DNA of 64,000 bases, taken from Ilyomonas sp965277535 (GTDB lineage Bacteria; Bacteroidota; Bacteroidia; Chitinophagales; Chitinophagaceae). The notes beneath the pieces are model-generated. The model had not been told where the DNA came from, ran no database searches, and saw nothing but the letters and a program-made list of their open reading frames with translations. The stretch covers positions 2,728,001 through 2,792,000 of the forward strand of contig OZ255825.1 in NCBI GenBank assembly GCA_965277535.1. The letters run 5' to 3'. This document shows positions 63,465 to 64,000 of the stretch, piece by piece. Positions within the stretch are counted from its first letter, which is position 1. Each line of letters opens with the position of its first letter. The position numbers were made by a program, and so were the translations under genes.

Positions 63465-63734
63465 TTACTTAACAGCGCAATCTTTTGCCATTTCTGTAAC
63501 TTCTATAGCAGTTAACTTCGCTGCATCTTCTGCTTTGGGATATTTTTTCTCTACTTTACCCATCATACATTCGCAATAATCTTTAGCCTTGGTTGCATCC
63601 ATGTTGGCAGACTGTTGCGCACTGGGAACACAGTTTTTTACAAAAGCGTCTTTTTCAACATCTGACCAGTCGCTTTTATTGCTGCATGAAAGGAGAGAAC
63701 AAATAATAATACCTGACAGTAATACTTTTTTCAT
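63465..63734 (-). CDS. Small Cys-containing lipoprotein
   Basis: 89 residues. Lipobox LLSC (Cys17). The mature part has three further Cys (KNCVPSAQQ, YCECMMG) and a last one at the C-terminus (KDCAVK), and is mainly helical. The CxC and spacing suggest disulfides. Found in many Bacteroidota as a hypothetical protein. Function unknown. Confidence 0.75.
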   Translation of the reverse strand: MKKVLLSGIIICSLLSCSNKSDWSDVEKDAFVKNCVPSAQQSANMDATKAKDYCECMMGKVEKKYPKAEDAAKLTAIEVTEMAKDCAVK

Positions 63735-63825
63735 TTCGAGTGAAATTTGATGAACGTTGAAAGTACAGGAGAAAGAGCATATAAAAGTGAAACAGCCCCT
63801 CCTGTTTTAAAAAATAAACTGAATA

Positions 63826-64000
63826 TCAATCATCCATAAATTCATCCAGGCTTCTTCTCTCTCTTTTTGTTGGTCGTCCAATTTTGCTTTGCCGCTTGCC
63901 CGTATAAAAAGAAGTGGTCTGTACTTTTTGTTGTTCCAGTTCTTCATTGGGCGTAAGGTCTAAATAATAGTTCAGGGCTTCGCTGTATTGCACCCGATGA
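63826..64000 (-). CDS. S4-domain RNA-binding protein (Hsp15-like), C-terminal part only
   Basis: The window ends inside this gene. The 58 visible codons end in TGA at 63826-63828. The tail GRPTKRERRSLDEFMDD is the conserved basic-acidic end of the Hsp15 (HslR) family, which binds the stalled 50S subunit with a peptidyl-tRNA. The S4 domain itself lies beyond the window edge. Gap 63735-63825 has no other gene. Confidence 0.8.
   Translation of the reverse strand, partial: HRVQYSEALNYYLDLTPNEELEQQKVQTTSFYTGKRQSKIGRPTKRERRSLDEFMDD

Overview
The window is a 64 kb stretch of a Bacteroidota chromosome, most likely from a Chitinophagaceae-like organism. The evidence is a one-piece hybrid two-component regulator (3676-7695), a GH31 enzyme ending in a type IX secretion (Por) sorting domain, an outer-membrane receptor with a carboxypeptidase-like N-terminal domain, many Gln-ended signal peptides cleaved at AQ, TAnnTTTG promoter-like boxes next to start codons, and short palindromic repeats typical of that phylum. 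No phage, transposase, integrase, CRISPR array or rRNA is visible. There is one tRNA (Cys).

Layout. 1-9.3 kb: a membrane-anchored protein, a lipoprotein with a truncated-globin-like domain, a secreted amidohydrolase, the large hybrid regulator and two small membrane proteins. 9.3-12.1 kb: a broken Tat-signal gene runs directly into a secreted GH31 glycosidase. 12.3-19 kb: gamma-glutamyltransferase, DinB-like and HAD proteins, ribose-5-phosphate isomerase, then dapF and a nucleoside phosphorylase on the minus strand, and tRNA-Cys. 19-25 kb: a GH109-type enzyme, a YdeI/DUF1801 protein, rlmN and two RNA pseudouridine synthases. 25-34 kb: two ammonium transporters (one in an operon with an outer-membrane porin) flank smpB, a DUF892 ferritin-like protein and a thiamine-diphosphate enzyme. 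34-41 kb: a GH5 enzyme, then a tight cluster of Fe-S ferredoxin, IscX, a KdsC-like phosphatase, a UbiA prenyltransferase and Maf, followed by a RelE-type toxin-antitoxin pair, YceI and a reductase. 41-46 kb: a ligase-associated exonuclease with an ATP-dependent DNA ligase, a lipoprotein, and a tandem pair of DUF421 membrane proteins with zinc-ribbon tails. 46-52 kb: a PHP-domain protein, GtrA, a GT39 glycosyltransferase and an outer-membrane receptor. 52-64 kb: DUF4142, a DNA glycosylase, a second GH31, a CDF metal exporter, Mrp, an MntA/HepT pair with a frameshifted toxin, a 3-hydroxyacyl-CoA dehydrogenase, trmD, a small lipoprotein and the end of an S4-domain (Hsp15-like) gene.

The genes are mainly housekeeping and surface or polysaccharide functions. 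The unusual features are in the DNA itself. The 11-mer GCAAAAACAAA occurs 27 times counting both strands, often in sense orientation just after stop codons. Short inverted repeats are read through as protein (N-terminus of the KdsC-like gene, linker of the RluB-like gene, tail of rlmN). A toxin-antitoxin pair sits between maf and a second copy of the maf 3' end.
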